Origin: Aquanectria penicillioides | Taxonomy: Eukaryota; Ascomycota; Sordariomycetes; Hypocreales; Nectriaceae | Assembly: GCA_003415625.1 (NCBI GenBank) | Contig: PYIU01000008.1 | Coordinates: forward strand, 1,984,001 to 2,048,000 | Length of the DNA stretch: 64,000 nt | Reading direction: 5' to 3' | Shown here: piece by piece, positions 37,623 to 49,467 of the stretch | Position numbering within the stretch: position 1 is the stretch's first letter | Layout: every line of letters starts with the position of its first letter | Notes under the pieces: model-generated | Database searches by the model: none | What the model was told of the DNA's origin: nothing | Seen by the model: only the letters and a program-made list of their open reading frames with translations | Program-made: the position numbers and the translations under genes

Positions 37623-39490
37623 TTAATGTTTGTGTTTCCTCTGTCTGGCTTTGACCTCAGCCCGAATCTCCTGGACCGCCTCATTGATGTCGCCCTCAAT
37701 ATCCTTAGAAATACCCAGAATTGGTTCTGCCCTCCCCGTTAAGCTATCGGTGCTGATGGAACGGACTAGCTTGGCGCTGGCTCGGCCCTGGCGTTTCTCA
37801 AGTTGATTTCGGAGAGCAATCTTACCAGGTGACGAGAAGAAGACGAGTGTGACAAAGGTCCAGATGACCGCGTAGAAGTAGACACGTGACCAGACGAGGA
37901 TAGAGCCTGCGAAGGAGAGAATAAGGAAAGGACTCGTCGCAAAGGTAAAAGTAAGTTGAGTGGCGGCGTATGATAAGACATCGTAATATTTCTTCTTGGA
38001 CGAAGGGTTACCGTCAATGGGGTCGAGGAAGAACGGGCGGACGTGTCGTCGGAAGTCTACAGGCGGGCTGTTAGCATAGGCGACGAATGGATGTAGTGAA
38101 GCAAGAGAAACCGACGCTTTGCAGCAGTTTGGATGAAACTAGCTAGAATAAAAGTGAGGTAGTAGCCGGGATAAAATCCATGCCAGAGAGCGCTGGTACC
38201 AAAAGTGGCCATGCTGGCGCGAAAACCGGGCTTTTTTCCCCTGGGAGTAACCCGCAAGTAGACATAATTCCTCAACCAATGACTGGTATTCATGTTCCAA
38301 CCGCTGAGGTACCCTCGCGGGTTCTGAGCTGTCTCGACAGCCCATGGGTCGACATTCTGTAGTCGATTCCATGAAATTTTGCCGGTGACGGGATCAACGC
38401 CATTATAGCCCAGACCTGCGAGGATACAAGACCCTTCAGTGAGAGTCCAGACGCCGTAGTACTTGAAGCGTGTGACGAGGTTAACCATGTGCATGATCCA
38501 GACACGGCGGAGGAATCCATACTCCATGAACGAATTCGATGTCAACACTCCAGGATTATATGAACTTGAGAAACCAATAAATAATCCAAGCCAGAAGAGG
38601 CCGCTGATAGCCTTCCAGGCCGCTGGAGCACCACTCCGAGGGATCTTCCTCTTCTTTCTGACAGGGGGCTTCTTAGAGGGGTCAACTTGGGGAGAAATAT
38701 CAAACATAGAGGTGTCGAGCCATCGGCGATAGTCAGTGAAGTCGAAAGAGGGACCCGCGAACATCGCCGGAAAGAAGAGAACCCATCCCGCATAGTCAAG
38801 AAGTGACGGCAGTTCCTTGAGCATATGCTCCCGTTGGAAATCAGAAAGGAGATTGTCAGGTAGTTGACCATCAGCAACGTTCCAGCAGAACGCACTGAGC
38901 TTCATAAGAAGGACCATCTGTGCACCGGTGATATCGACGGAAGACGGAGTATTGGCAATCTGACGGGCGATATGGCTAACGGACATGTGACCCATGACAA
39001 AGGCAAAGCCGATCCAGGGCATAAAGGGGCTTTTTCGAAGGAACTTCGCAATGAAGTAGGCCCCTCCGGCACTGATTAAAAGGGTGCGTATGCCATCCCA
39101 AAGGTCAAAGAGGCCGACGAGGTAAAAGATAGATACGCTGTGGGTTGGTAGTTAGCGGACTAGATAAGTTTTCGACGCGAGTATGAGAAAAACCTGATGA
39201 TAAAAAGATTCTTGGCTGCGGGGTTTGAATCGGGTATGCGTTTCAGTGCGGCTGCGAGCGGGAAAGACAGCAAGAAGGAGAAGATGAGTTTAACTTGGGG
39301 GTAAACGGTCAGGGCACGACTCATCGAGAATAGGCTTGATTGGCGACTAACCTTCATCTGGGGAGGCGCCGACACTCGAGGAAAGAGCTGTGAAGGCTGA
39401 AGAAGAAACACCGCATTAGAAACCAGACAAATGGTTATAACGGAATGCCTGCCATTGACCGTACTCACGCTTGTGGATGAAGAACAACAT
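37623..39490 (-). CDS. ALE1: Lysophospholipid acyltransferase, MBOAT family (Ale1/Lpt1 type)
   Basis: Five exons, 39490-39469, 39396-39352, 39293-39194, 39137-38116 and 38056-37623, encode 540 residues. The enzyme reacylates lysophospholipids with acyl-CoA in the ER membrane. The first two exons are tiny (22 and 45 nt) but restore the family start MLFFIHKPFTALSSSVGASP then DEVKLIFSFLLSFPLA. Multiple membrane spans follow. The MBOAT active-site region is visible as WNMNTSHWLRNYVYLR and, about 40 residues on, SALWHGFYPGYYLTF, whose His is the presumed catalytic residue. The C-terminus is basic (KARQRKHKH), possibly an ER-retention signal. The exon 4 donor (GTCGGT) is weak, but the frame requires it. 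Confidence 0.92.
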
Positions 39491-40034
39491 AGCGACGACT
39501 CTGCGAGTAGGGGGTGGTGGGCAGGTGCTGGCCAAGACGAAGATGTTGGGGATGATTGGGAAGGAGGTTCTCGATCGTTGTTTTAATGGAGGGAAAACAG
39601 GGCGGAAAGAACATGCAAGTCGAAATAAAGCTATCGCTTTATATCATGACGCAAATTGCATCCGTGGCATCGCAAGTTCAGGCCCCAAGCCGAGGAAATG
39701 AAGAGGAATGCGGAAGTAGAAGAAAATAAGTACGGAGAAAAGAAATAGAAGTTGCAACGTCATTTGAGGATCAAGTTTCCCCAACCATATTTCCCTTTTT
39801 TAAGCGGGGTGGAGTACTAGGTACCTTTTGTTGCGGTATCTTGGTAGGTACCTACCTACCTGGGCGGGGGTGGGTTAAGCATAAGGTTGCAAGCAGAATT
39901 ACACTAATGCCTTACTTTATGCAAATTTAATTATTTGCGAACTATTAAATCTAAATATTATATTTTAAAAAAAATTAGTTATTAAACTCTTTTAATAGCT
40001 ATTAATTTAAATTAATCTTTTAATAGCTATTAAT

Positions 40035-40092
40035 TTTTAGTTAAGCTATTAGCTTTTAGTTAAGCTATTAGCTTTTAGATAAGCTAGCTAGC
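40035..40092 (+). repeat. 19-bp tandem repeat, about three units
   Basis: Two identical 19-bp units, TTTTAGTTAAGCTATTAGC at 40035-40053 and 40054-40072, are followed by a degenerate third unit. They lie inside the AT-rich island. Confidence 0.75.
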
Positions 40093-40441
40093 TAAAAAAA
40101 TTTATATTATTTAATTAAATACTTTATTATACTTTAAAGTGGGTTTTTAAATACTTTAGCTATATATTTACTTAACTATTAGCTAATTATATATATTTTC
40201 TTTAAGGGCTTTTTTTACTTTAATATATTATGTTTTTAGCTTTTAGCTAAATTATTAGCTTTTAATTAAAATATAGCTATAAAACTATAAATAATAGCTG
40301 TAGGCTATTAGCTATACTAAAAGTTATTAATAATAAAAATTAAATATATAAATAAAATAATATATTAATCTATTTAACTATTATTGTAACATAGGTCCAA
40401 AAGGCTCCGGCCGCTACGTTATATACAGATATGTGACACTC

Positions 40442-40468
40442 CAGTAATCGCAGCGACTGCAATTACTG
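40442..40468 (+). repeat. Short inverted repeat (hairpin) in the GC core of the AT island
   Basis: CAGTAATCGCAG and CTGCAATTACTG are separated by CGA and pair at 11 of 12 positions. The single mismatch is a C/T difference, the type expected from cytosine deamination. Confidence 0.7.
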
Positions 40469-41736
40469 CTGGATCTTTTGCTGTAGTGGCGACTGGTCTA
40501 TTGTGCAAGCCGGTATGTCACCCGTCTTTATTACAATTATAGTAGCTATATATTTATTAATATAAAATTAAATTTTTTTCTTAATATAAATAAATTAAAA
40601 AAAGTAAAGAAATTAAAAAGAGATTATTTTAAGTTAGCAGTTATAGCTGTATTGTAAGATAGTAGCTGCAGGCAGGCAGGCAGTGCGCAATTAGGCAGGA
40701 TTTTAAGTAGGGAAAGGCTTTTGGGCAGCTAACGCTATGCATAGCTAGGCTGGATGTTGGGCAGATAACCCATTGTCAGCTATGTGCAAATTTAGCTATG
40801 ACTTTTATTTGCCCTGACCCTATGCAATTGATCAACTCTGCCTAGAACCATGTCCTAAACACCCCCCCCGCCCGTGTAGGTACCTATGGTCGGCCAGTCA
40901 CTCCGTACACAGTACCAAGACGGTTTGCCCCACGTGGGGACGAGCTGTTGCATCATCGGTGTACTGGCAGCTGATCATTACCTGTGAATGTTAGGACTGC
41001 CTAAATTTACCCTTGCTGTCATGCCTACCTATGCCAGCATGATCGTATGCACATGTATATCAATTACAGTCATGCGCACTCGTCTTCTTGTTCTACTCCT
41101 CATGCTTAAATATGCACACAACGCGACCGATTGCACTTCCAAACGCAAAGAGAGATATCCGCGGTGCAATGCTGATCCAGTTCCAGAGGCAGTTGTGGGA
41201 AATGCATGGGAGGGCCACCATGCAAGCTATAAACCTCGTGACTGTCCCGAGGCTTGCTTGTTCACTGTCAGAAGAAAACTTGTTCAAAACTCGTGCCGTC
41301 GCTCACCTCCAACCAACTACGCAACTTTCCACTCCCATGTTGGCTCTGACATTAACCAAATACGGCAACTAATATATTTTTTGTGGCCGTTGCGCATTAC
41401 TTATGTACAAGTACGCTCTAAAAGCATTCACTGCAAAAGGCCAGTGTCCAGCCAGTGTACCTGCATCCCGTCTGACTCCAGCGATCCAAACCAAACAAAG
41501 TGGGGGTCAGGTGTCTACCACGCCCTTGGCAAATGTTACCATTACTATACATACACGGGGTGACATGCTCGCCATTCCAGCGCTCTTGGGACTTCCTGTA
41601 AATCCTTGCATTCTGCGGCTTCCGATTTTCCTATTGCCCTGGTAAGATTGCGGTATGTTCTTGCATCGTCCTAAAGAGTGTGAAGTGTCCCAAACCACTG
41701 GGTTTGGCAGATTCCCAATCGTCTGCCGCTACGCTA

Positions 41737-43095
41737 TCAGGAGTTGGCATCACGGCTGCTTTGGGAGCTTGCGCTCATTGTAGGTCGGGACGTAGGCAGA
41801 GAGTTTTGCAAATCCTTCGACTTTCTCATTCCAGCCACAGTGTATATGATACCGCTGACGAATCCAATAGCGATTGCCGACACGCTGCCTATTGTTACGG
41901 GTGCTGAAAAGAAGATAAGACCGCTAATGGCAATCGGAAGCTTGTTGAGAGCACCGACCATCGAATATGTTGTCGATGAAGTCACACGGATGCACCACGC
42001 CGAGCAATATGAGATGAAGATGGCCGCCAATCCCGAGTAGATCATCCCCATGATCATCCGGTTACGTGATTCAACGGGGAAGTTTTTAGAGAAGTTGGCG
42101 CTGGACCAGTCCTCCATCAACAAGGAACAGATGACGAGGACGGGAATCGTGAGAAGGTTGTTGTAGTACATAGCTGCAAGATGGATCAAATTAGCCACAT
42201 CTGACTTCAAACTTTGGGATAGCCAAGGGTAAGCCTAAGCCAATACGTACAATCCCAGTCTTTGAAGTTCATCTTTTTGATGACCTTGCGCATCCCCAAG
42301 ACGTAAGCAGCGCTGCAGAAGACATTAAGTCCCATCCAGGCATACCCAGCATTTAGCGTCGACATAGCTGCTTTCGAGTCTTTCGTACCAAAATCACCAG
42401 CAATGGCGCTTTGGATGTCAGCCCAAGCAGCGACGATGGAACTTAGCACCATTAGGCCAAATGAGAGCAGTGTCAAGGGTGTGACACTGCCACCAAACCA
42501 TAGGACTTCGCCATAGGCGATGACGATGATTGTCAAGTTCTTGAAAATGGTATAGACTGGAACAGAAAGGAACTGGAGTGACTTGGTGCCAGTGTAGATC
42601 ATTCCAACAAGGAGAAGGGAAATCGGGAACCCTGTATCCGATCAATTAACAAATATTCACCAATGCTTCTCGGAGGAGTCAACTCACATTTCTTTGCACG
42701 GTCAGGGTCAAAGGGGGCCAAGACCTTAATCAAGCCTGTTTGCTTGCATACTGTGATGGTAGCGATGCAGACAATGGACTTTGAGCTCGTCAGTTAACCA
42801 AGAACCCAAGGAAACGCGGGGTGCGGATTAGTACCTGGATAGCTAGATAAAAAAAGTTCAGGTTCCAAAACCTGCCTGACACAACGTATTTGTTGACGAC
42901 TGTCATACTGATAGAAGCCATACAGTATGATATAATAGACAGGTGTTTACTATTGTCGAGTTGAGACAAACTCGGGTTGCCGCCAATCGGGTGTGTTTTC
43001 CTAGTTGGAGATCGTGCCGGAAAGGAGTCTCTCTCCTTACCGAAGGGATTATCACCCATACGGACAACATAGTCTTCATTTTTCTTATCCGCCAT
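41737..43095 (-). CDS. GDP-mannose transporter (Vrg4/Gmt family)
   Basis: Four exons, 43095-42835, 42778-42688, 42631-42251 and 42173-41737, encode 389 residues with about ten hydrophobic segments. The protein exchanges GDP-mannose for GMP across the Golgi membrane, feeding mannosylation of cell-wall proteins and lipids. The nucleotide-sugar-binding [12 protein letters not shown] motif is present near the C-terminus. [32 protein letters not shown] is the conserved mid-region (positions 42,540-42,625). The N-terminus ([19 protein letters not shown]) and C-terminus (Ser-rich, ending SSRDANS) are polar and cytosolic. Introns are 56, 56 and 77 nt; the exon 3/4 junction recreates a Ser codon (T|CT). 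The symbol could be VRG4 or GMT1, so it is left blank. Confidence 0.93.
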
Positions 43096-43811
43096 TGCGA
43101 CCAGCGTAGGATAAAAGCGAGCGATTTGGTAGACGAGGTGATAGAAGAGACTGTGATGCCGAGGCAGTTAGGCAGCAAGCACACAAGAACAATATCAGCC
43201 TCAGAGGTGTGGGCGGCGAGTGTGCAACGGTCGAGGTTGTTTTGCAATAGTGTTCGATCGACTTGGGAGATAGGTCAAATGTCGGGGAGAAGCGTGAGGC
43301 GTGTGTCGGGCCCTAAACTATTGTATCGTTTGCTGTTGCGAAGGTCGTGAGCTTTGCCTCTTCATCTGCGCAAAAGTCAAGTGATAAAGGCCACGACTTA
43401 CGCGGCTGATCAGAGATGAAGGAGACGTGGTGCAAACCAGGGGCTATGGCTTAGTCATGGTTGCGGTTCGTGTTTGGTACCAACCTACCTATCCTGGGTA
43501 GGCAGGTACCTGAGGCTATGATACCTGCTTTGGTACTGGCAATGGCGAGCCCCCTGAAAACATACACTGATACCCGCATTCCTCCAGATTTGCCGAGTTC
43601 GCACACCATCCTGGAAATGAATTCCTCAGGAAGGTATCAATCACGGGATTGGTCACCTCTCGTGCCAATGACTCTACTCGTAAGGGGGGCGGCATCAAGC
43701 AATGTGACCTACTATGCCCAAGCATGGAGAGCATCATTGACATGGGGACTGGGCGTAATATTATTGTGGTGACGCCAGATTCCCTTTGCTTCGTTGATGG
43801 TGCACTGGTTT
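43096..43811. other. Intergenic stretch upstream of the GDP-mannose transporter
   Basis: These 716 bases contain the transporter promoter and the 3' end of the dehydrogenase gene. ACCAACCTACCTATCC and GGGTAGGCAGGTACC at 43,480-43,510 form another copy of the interspersed GGTACC-type motif. No gene is seen. Confidence 0.5.
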
Positions 43812-45029
43812 CTATGTAGTTGCTGTTGCATTGGTTGTTGTTGTGGTGGTCGCAGACGTCATCGCTGACGCCGCCGGTTCTAGCACCCCCTCTATATGTT
43901 CATCTCCCCCTTCTTTGTCGTCCTCGGGAGCAGCAGGAAAGTTTAGATGTTTCCAATCCTCTAGCTCTTCCGTCACCGATCTCATCCGATCTCGGATGCT
44001 CTCGATGGCGTAGCTTCCTAGAAGAAGCCGAAGTGGGGGATAGGAGCAATGGGCTAGTTGCCAGATCAGCTCTGCACATTTGACAGCACTTGTCGGCTGA
44101 CGATCCCCAAGCCACTGTACCATCCGCTTGGCATGCAGGGCCGGTGATGTGGCATGCCCATAGGCTTCACTCGCTGGTTTGATGAGGAAGTGACCCCATG
44201 TAGGCAGTGGATTGTTTGGGGTTTCGGGTTCGTCGCGCCTGACATGTCCAGGCTCAATTAGAGTCGCCTTAATGTTGAATGCGTCCGTCTCGTAAAGCAT
44301 AGCCTCGATGAGACCCTCAACGGCGTATTTGGTCGCACAGTAAGGTCCAAGGCCAGGAACCCCCAGGGCTCCCGATGTCGAGCTGAGAATTAGATAACGA
44401 CCTCCATTTTGTCTTCGAAAATAAGGCAGTGTCGCATGGATGATGTGTAGGGTGCCCATGAAATTAGTCTCAAACTGATTTCGAAGGTCATGCTCATCCT
44501 GATCCTCACAGGCACCAATGACGCCGTAACCCGAGCAGTTGGCCACCACGTCGATGCGCCCAAAATGAGTGAGGGTACGTTCCACGACACGACAAACGGA
44601 GTCGCGAGCTCGAACATCACACAATGCCCCGAGACAGTTTTCATGGATTCCCGCCATCTCGCCGGGGCTCGTCTCAAAGACGCGTCCTACAGATGTTACC
44701 AAGTCCCCGCGTGAGAGAGCGCACTTGACGAGGGACCTTCCCATATGCCCAGTACCTCCAAACACCTAAACGAGGGGTCAATGGGTATCAAAGTCTAGGA
44801 GAAGTGATGGAGGGAGGGTGGAGGGACAGAAAGCAGATAAGAAAAGGAAGAGGAGAGGGTGGAGAAGAGGAAGGAGGTCGGGGGTGGCAAGAGTAAGGTA
44901 TCAACATACAATCCAGACCAGTTGTTTGGAGGAGGCGTTGCCTTGGGGGGGATCACAACTCGCAGGTAATTGAGGCCGTAGCTTTCCGGACGAATCAGTT
45001 GCGTCAGACGCCTCAGTGCGTGTGTCCAT
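43812..45029 (-). CDS. Short-chain dehydrogenase/reductase of unknown substrate
   Basis: Two exons, 45029-44910 and 44765-43812, encode 357 residues. The classical SDR features are a nucleotide-binding turn FGGTGHMGRSL (a variant of TGxxxGxG), the ANCSGYG strand (the NNAG position), a catalytic Ser in LILSSTSG, and Y-x3-K in GPYCATKYAVEGL. The PG segment LIEPGHVRRDEPET follows. A polar leader of about 35 residues precedes the fold, and a Thr/Ala-rich tail ends the protein. The 144-nt intron starts GTATGT immediately before the glycine-rich turn (VWI|VFGGTG). It resembles the AYR1/retinol dehydrogenase-like oxidoreductases annotated in many fungi; the substrate is unknown. Confidence 0.87.
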
Positions 45030-46343
45030 CTTGCAACCAGAGACCCTGTAGAGCTCGGACACCTCGGGTGGTGTTGTTGCGGTCGGGAGGTGGCGAATGG
45101 TCAGGTTGAGAAAAAAATAGCTTGAGTCCTAGGGATGAGTTCGGTTGACGACCACCAATTGTTCCGTTGAAGGAGTACCTTTGAATTTGGCGGGCGTTCG
45201 AGCGTGTCCAGCAACAACACCCAAGGCCCCACAGAAAGAGCAACGCAATGCGACATTCACGTCCATGCAAAGAGCGAAATACAGTGATGTGCCATGTGGT
45301 TCAATAAAATAAATAAACTCATGATAAAGCAATAATTATAAGCGATATACCCTTGAACGTCAGAAGCAAGCCGAGACTAGGGCAAGGCCTTTATTACAAG
45401 CATCGCACTGTTCCAGATCTCGGTCTCTCCAGGAAAGGTATTGACGGGTGTAACATAATCTTTTCAATGATTGGGGATTGTGTATTTAGTAGTGGCATTT
45501 GGTGGCGTATGCACTCAGTACAGCCCATTCAAACGCGAGATAGGGCAGGAGCTACTCATCAATATCCAGTCGATCAACCTTTTGGTTGGATTTACGAGAG
45601 GGTAAATGAACTGCATGGCCAATTGAGAATGGGTGGTCACGAGTCTCTGGGTAGTGCGGTTAAATTGCCAGCAACTCAGCCCGACGGTTATTCCCCTGCA
45701 AATAAATCCATCCATTAGATGAGCGACCAATGCAATGGCTCGGATTACAGACATTGACATAATATAGTGAGCATTTGCTTCGTCTTGGTAAACAGAAACA
45801 ACCCCCAAACCTGGATCCCCCCCAAGAATGCGTCGGTCGTGCCGAACTACCAGCGGCTACTTTGAAGAATTGTCTCTATGAGTGGACAGGTGGGAAGCTA
45901 ATAAGGAGGAGCTTGACGGGGGGCTCTTTTTGTTTCGGTACGAGCACCATCATCTGTGAGCACTAGCCCCATTCCTCTACACGTCTGCCGTACCCAGTTC
46001 CGGTTGTCCATTTGATTACTATCAATGGCACCGCCCTTGTGCTGACTTAACGGGATGAATAGTAACATGAGTCGGTTTCATCCAGGATGGCGTCAAAATA
46101 GGCGTCAATCACGTCAACAAAATGCGAGTGTGCAATATTCCCTGTCTTGGTATCCATCTACTGTGGTTATCGAAGGTAGATCTCGTATACTCCCAAGCAA
46201 GAATAAAACGCTCACTGACGAGACGAAAGGGCAAATTGTGGCATTTTCGTGATGAACTCTGTGAGTAGCTCATTTGATCTCTTCAGCAGCTATTGCAGAA
46301 TGCCATAAATTAGAGCCCACGGTCAGATCCCACGTGGGCAACC
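45030..46343. other. Intergenic stretch, no gene seen
   Basis: These 1.3 kb separate the dehydrogenase start from the 3' end of the acireductone dioxygenase gene. The sequence is of ordinary composition; open frames are short and unsupported. Confidence 0.5.
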
Positions 46344-46995
46344 TTACTGGCTAAGAAATTGCTTGACGTAATCCTGTCTGTGGAAGTTCTGGTCCAGGAC
46401 AGGGTCTCGGTTGAAGGGAGTCCACTTGGGTTCATCTTTGAATAGTCGCATGGCGTGGACGAACTGCTCCCAATTGTGCTTAGTATGTGTGAATCATATC
46501 ATCATAGAGAAGGCTTTCGAGACGTACGTTATATTCATCAGTTGTAAAACGATGATAGATGCCAGCGGGCAATATAAGAAGATCATTTTTGTCGAGCTGA
46601 ACACGCACCCATTCATCATCCTTGCCACGAACATCAAAATAACCACGGCCGTCTCGAATGTATCGGATCTCCTCGTCCTCGTGCAGGTGTTCATGAAAGA
46701 ACATCTTGACCTTCTCTTCGTAGACATCGCCCATCGTCTTAGGAGAGACCTTGATCTCATCCCGGTTCTTATAGCCTCGTTTTATGGCTAGTTCATCGAC
46801 GCTCTTGATCTCGGGGAAGTGGTAGTAATGAACACCAAGTGCAAGGAGGGAGTCGACATTGACCTCGCGGCCAGAATCATGGGGGAGGCGCTGGTCACCC
46901 TGAGGACAGTGTTAGCTAGGCTCTTCCAGCCAAGAGGCAAATTGAATGGGAGGGTATTCACTAACAGGAAGGTTGTCATAATAATAGGCCTTCAT
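46344..46995 (-). CDS. ADI1: Acireductone dioxygenase (ARD, methionine salvage)
   Basis: Three exons, 46995-46966, 46899-46528 and 46478-46344, encode 178 residues, the standard size. The cupin enzyme oxidises acireductone to 2-keto-4-methylthiobutyrate (iron form) in the methionine salvage pathway. The metal ligands are H81, H83 and E87 in [12 protein letters not shown], and H126 in GIYHRF. The spacing of 39 residues from E87 to H126 matches the family. The 10-residue first exon [10 protein letters not shown] joins [10 protein letters not shown]. Introns start GTTAGT and GTACGT. The last 45 codons end DYVKQFLSQ. Confidence 0.95.
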
Positions 46996-47772
46996 CTTGA
47001 CAAGAGCCCAGAGTGTGTGTCGAGGTGCTTGGAAACACAGAGGAGGGGTTAAAATCAGATGGGTGGATGGGGCAGCTGGCTGATAAATATAAAGTTCATG
47101 GTTCCGCGGTGGCGGGGCATAATATAGTCGCAGCTAACGATGTCAGTGCACCAACACTAATCGCCGAGGGTGAGTTACCACCCACGGCTGACATCATCAA
47201 ACTTAGCATCAAGTTGCGTTAGACAACGATCAGAAACCGGCCCCGATCGACAAGAATGCACGCCGGAATAACGTTATCATCAACTTGATCTTACCTGTCT
47301 AAAATTGGCCCCGGGAAGACGACCGCTTGTACATGTTGTTAATTTAGGCAAACGCAGAGAAAAGCTCAATTCAGAAGGGACATCCTTGAGAACCAGGAGC
47401 TAGGAAACAAATGGTAATTGTCAGTCGCATTTTGGATTCTCGCGCAAACAGGTTCCGCCGTGGCGAACGGCATGGTTCAAGAACATGATCGATTTCATTG
47501 AAATGAATGAAGATAAAGTGATAATGTGGTCATAACGCCGAAGATAACCAGGAAGAATCATAGTGGCCAATTTTCCCAACGCCGCTATTATAACCTTGAA
47601 GCCCTTTAATATGACTGGTATTCCCTTGTCTAGTATTCTCCCAAAACGCCAAGTACCATATATTGTGCCCAGAAGGATGTTTATTTATCCCAATGCCAGC
47701 CGCTTCTCCTTCAGCAACACTGACAAATGCCTCCGTATTGATTTTGTAATTGCCACTGTCTCATTCGCGTAC
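46996..47772. other. Intergenic stretch upstream of acireductone dioxygenase
   Basis: These 777 bases contain the ARD promoter and the 3' flank of the derlin gene. No gene or repeat is supportable. Confidence 0.5.
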
Positions 47773-48652
47773 CTACAGATCGCGTGCGCCAAGATCCCTC
47801 GCCCCAGCGACCATTATATCGTTGTTAATACCACCAGCAGAATCGTCATGCGTACGTGGATCGAACAAACGTCTCCACCAGGCAGGCGGATCCAGAGGCC
47901 GCGAGCCGTTGTGAAGCGGTGGGTATACATCAGTAAAGAAATACCAGATGTGGCCGATGACAACACCCATAATTTCATCCTTAGGGATAGTACCGTGCAG
48001 GACAAGACTGAACCCCATCAAAACCCATGGTAGGTACGGCGCCGTGAAGACGAGGAGACCAAGAAAGCTGAGTCTAGTATCGGGATTCCGTCGCGACCAA
48101 ATATAAACGAGGGTAGACGAGAGTGGATGACCAAGAAAAGGCATTGAGACGAGAGGCGAAAGAGCGATGAGACTTGCCATTGCATAAACGAGAAGCCAAG
48201 AGAAATGCGCGGGGGAGCGACCGGAGGACTCCTCGAGGAGTCTAGCATAGCGTTGGAGGAAATATACGTGGAAGAGGAGATCGAGGGAGAAGGGTCCGAA
48301 ATAGAGGAAGGTGGTTAGGAGCCGCCAATACTGTCAATAAGAGATGGTGAGTTTTATGTTGCAACCCGGACAGCCAATTCGATGCGGGGTGCGGCCACGT
48401 TGACCACTACAGAGGGGAAACGGGCGGCGAGTAGGCGAGAACAGAAGGGGCAAGAAGAGTTAGAAAACAACGAACCTGTGATTTTACAAAGACTGCTCGG
48501 AAGCTGTAGAATAATTGAAAGGGTGTCACTATCTGACACTGGACTAAGGCGCTGGTCAGAACAGTGGCAGTTGTCCACCACCGAGTGCACGTGGGCATTT
48601 CCCAGAACCAAGCCTCGAGAGGCAAACGGCCGCCGTCCATGACTTGATCCAT
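47773..48652 (-). CDS. DER1: Derlin, ER-associated degradation (Der1 family rhomboid pseudoprotease)
   Basis: Two exons, 48652-48476 and 48330-47773, encode 244 residues from the first ATG; a second Met four residues on (48640) is an equally possible start. Derlins form part of the ER retrotranslocation channel for misfolded proteins. The derlin pattern is clear: LEAWFWEMPTCTRWWTTATV, TPFQLFYSFRAVFVKSQ, the WR motif in YWRLLTTFLYFGPFSLDLLF, and GHIWYFFTDVYPP near the C-terminus. No rhomboid Ser-His dyad is evident, as expected. The single intron (145 nt) lies between KSQ and YWR. The gene is divergent from the CENP-A gene with 815 bp between start codons. Confidence 0.92.
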
Positions 48653-49467
48653 TGAGGCGATTCGACCTTGATGAAGTCGAGTAGGTGAGTCCAAGGTTCT
48701 AGCGAAATGTAGGGTGCGCGGCCGAGGGGGGAACACGGGAAGACCAAATTGAAACTGAGTAGAAGACAGAACACGCGAGCCAAGTGTCAAGCTGATAGGT
48801 GAGGGACTCCCGTGGTGTTGTATGGAACCTTAGTCAGATGAGATATCGAATAAGGTCAAGGAAATCTAGGCACTGTGCGTAGCCGAAGCCTTGTCCTTCC
48901 TTTGTGTGACTGTGATGTGGCCTTTCGAAAGGAAGTGCTGACATTTGCGTCCAAGGCGCCTTCCAGTTCACTTTGGTGCAATGGGGGTGCGTGTGGTGTG
49001 TGCGTGTTCTCTGCAGACGAGTACCGTGGAGTCCCCCACGTTCCGAGCTTGCACCCACATTGTGTCCTGACTCCTGAGCGAATTGAGTGGATACAGTCCG
49101 GTAGGTACGGACCACCTAAGTACCAACCCTCAAACCTGTGTGAAATAGCATGTGGCTCAGGTGGCGGGACAAATGGATTATGTGGCTGGTATTTGCAGGC
49201 CCTTGTCTGTGGCTCACGCCACACATATTTCTTGTGGCCGCTGCCACCCAAGAATGGAAATTCGGAGGCTGGGAAGCTCAATCGCGTACATTAGATGCCT
49301 CTGACCAACAACTGTCCTGTTTGCACGAACTCGACACGCGCCATCAAGTTGTTTCGAAAATTTTACCAAGAGCAAATTATATTGGCGCTCTAGTTTTATG
49401 CGAGAACTATCAATCATAAAGACGTTGCTGAATCAACTTGATCTTTGGCTGTGTGATATCGCACATC
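48653..49467. other. Divergent intergenic region between derlin and CENP-A genes
   Basis: These 815 bases separate two divergent start codons and must hold both promoters. CCGGTAGGTACGGACCACCTAAGTACC near 49,098-49,125 is another GGTACC-type motif. No ORF is supportable. Confidence 0.5.

Larger units (their letters stand above)
39890..40830. other. AT-rich island, probable RIP-degraded repeat remnant
   Basis: About 940 bases are dominated by TA, TTAA and TAGCT words, in sharp contrast to the flanks. A GC-normal core of about 140 bases (40,388-40,525) is embedded in it. No ORF, LTR or terminal repeat could be identified. The composition resembles the mutated copia element at 55-62 kb, so a RIP-damaged transposon relic is the best guess. 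Confidence 0.6.
39491..41736. other. Gene-free region containing an AT-rich island
   Basis: No gene is supportable. Normal-composition sequence flanks an AT-saturated island (about 39,890-40,830, described separately). GGTAGGTACCTACCTACC-type sequence sits at 39,840-39,862, just before the island, and GTAGGTACCTATGG at about 40,876, just after it. Confidence 0.6.
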
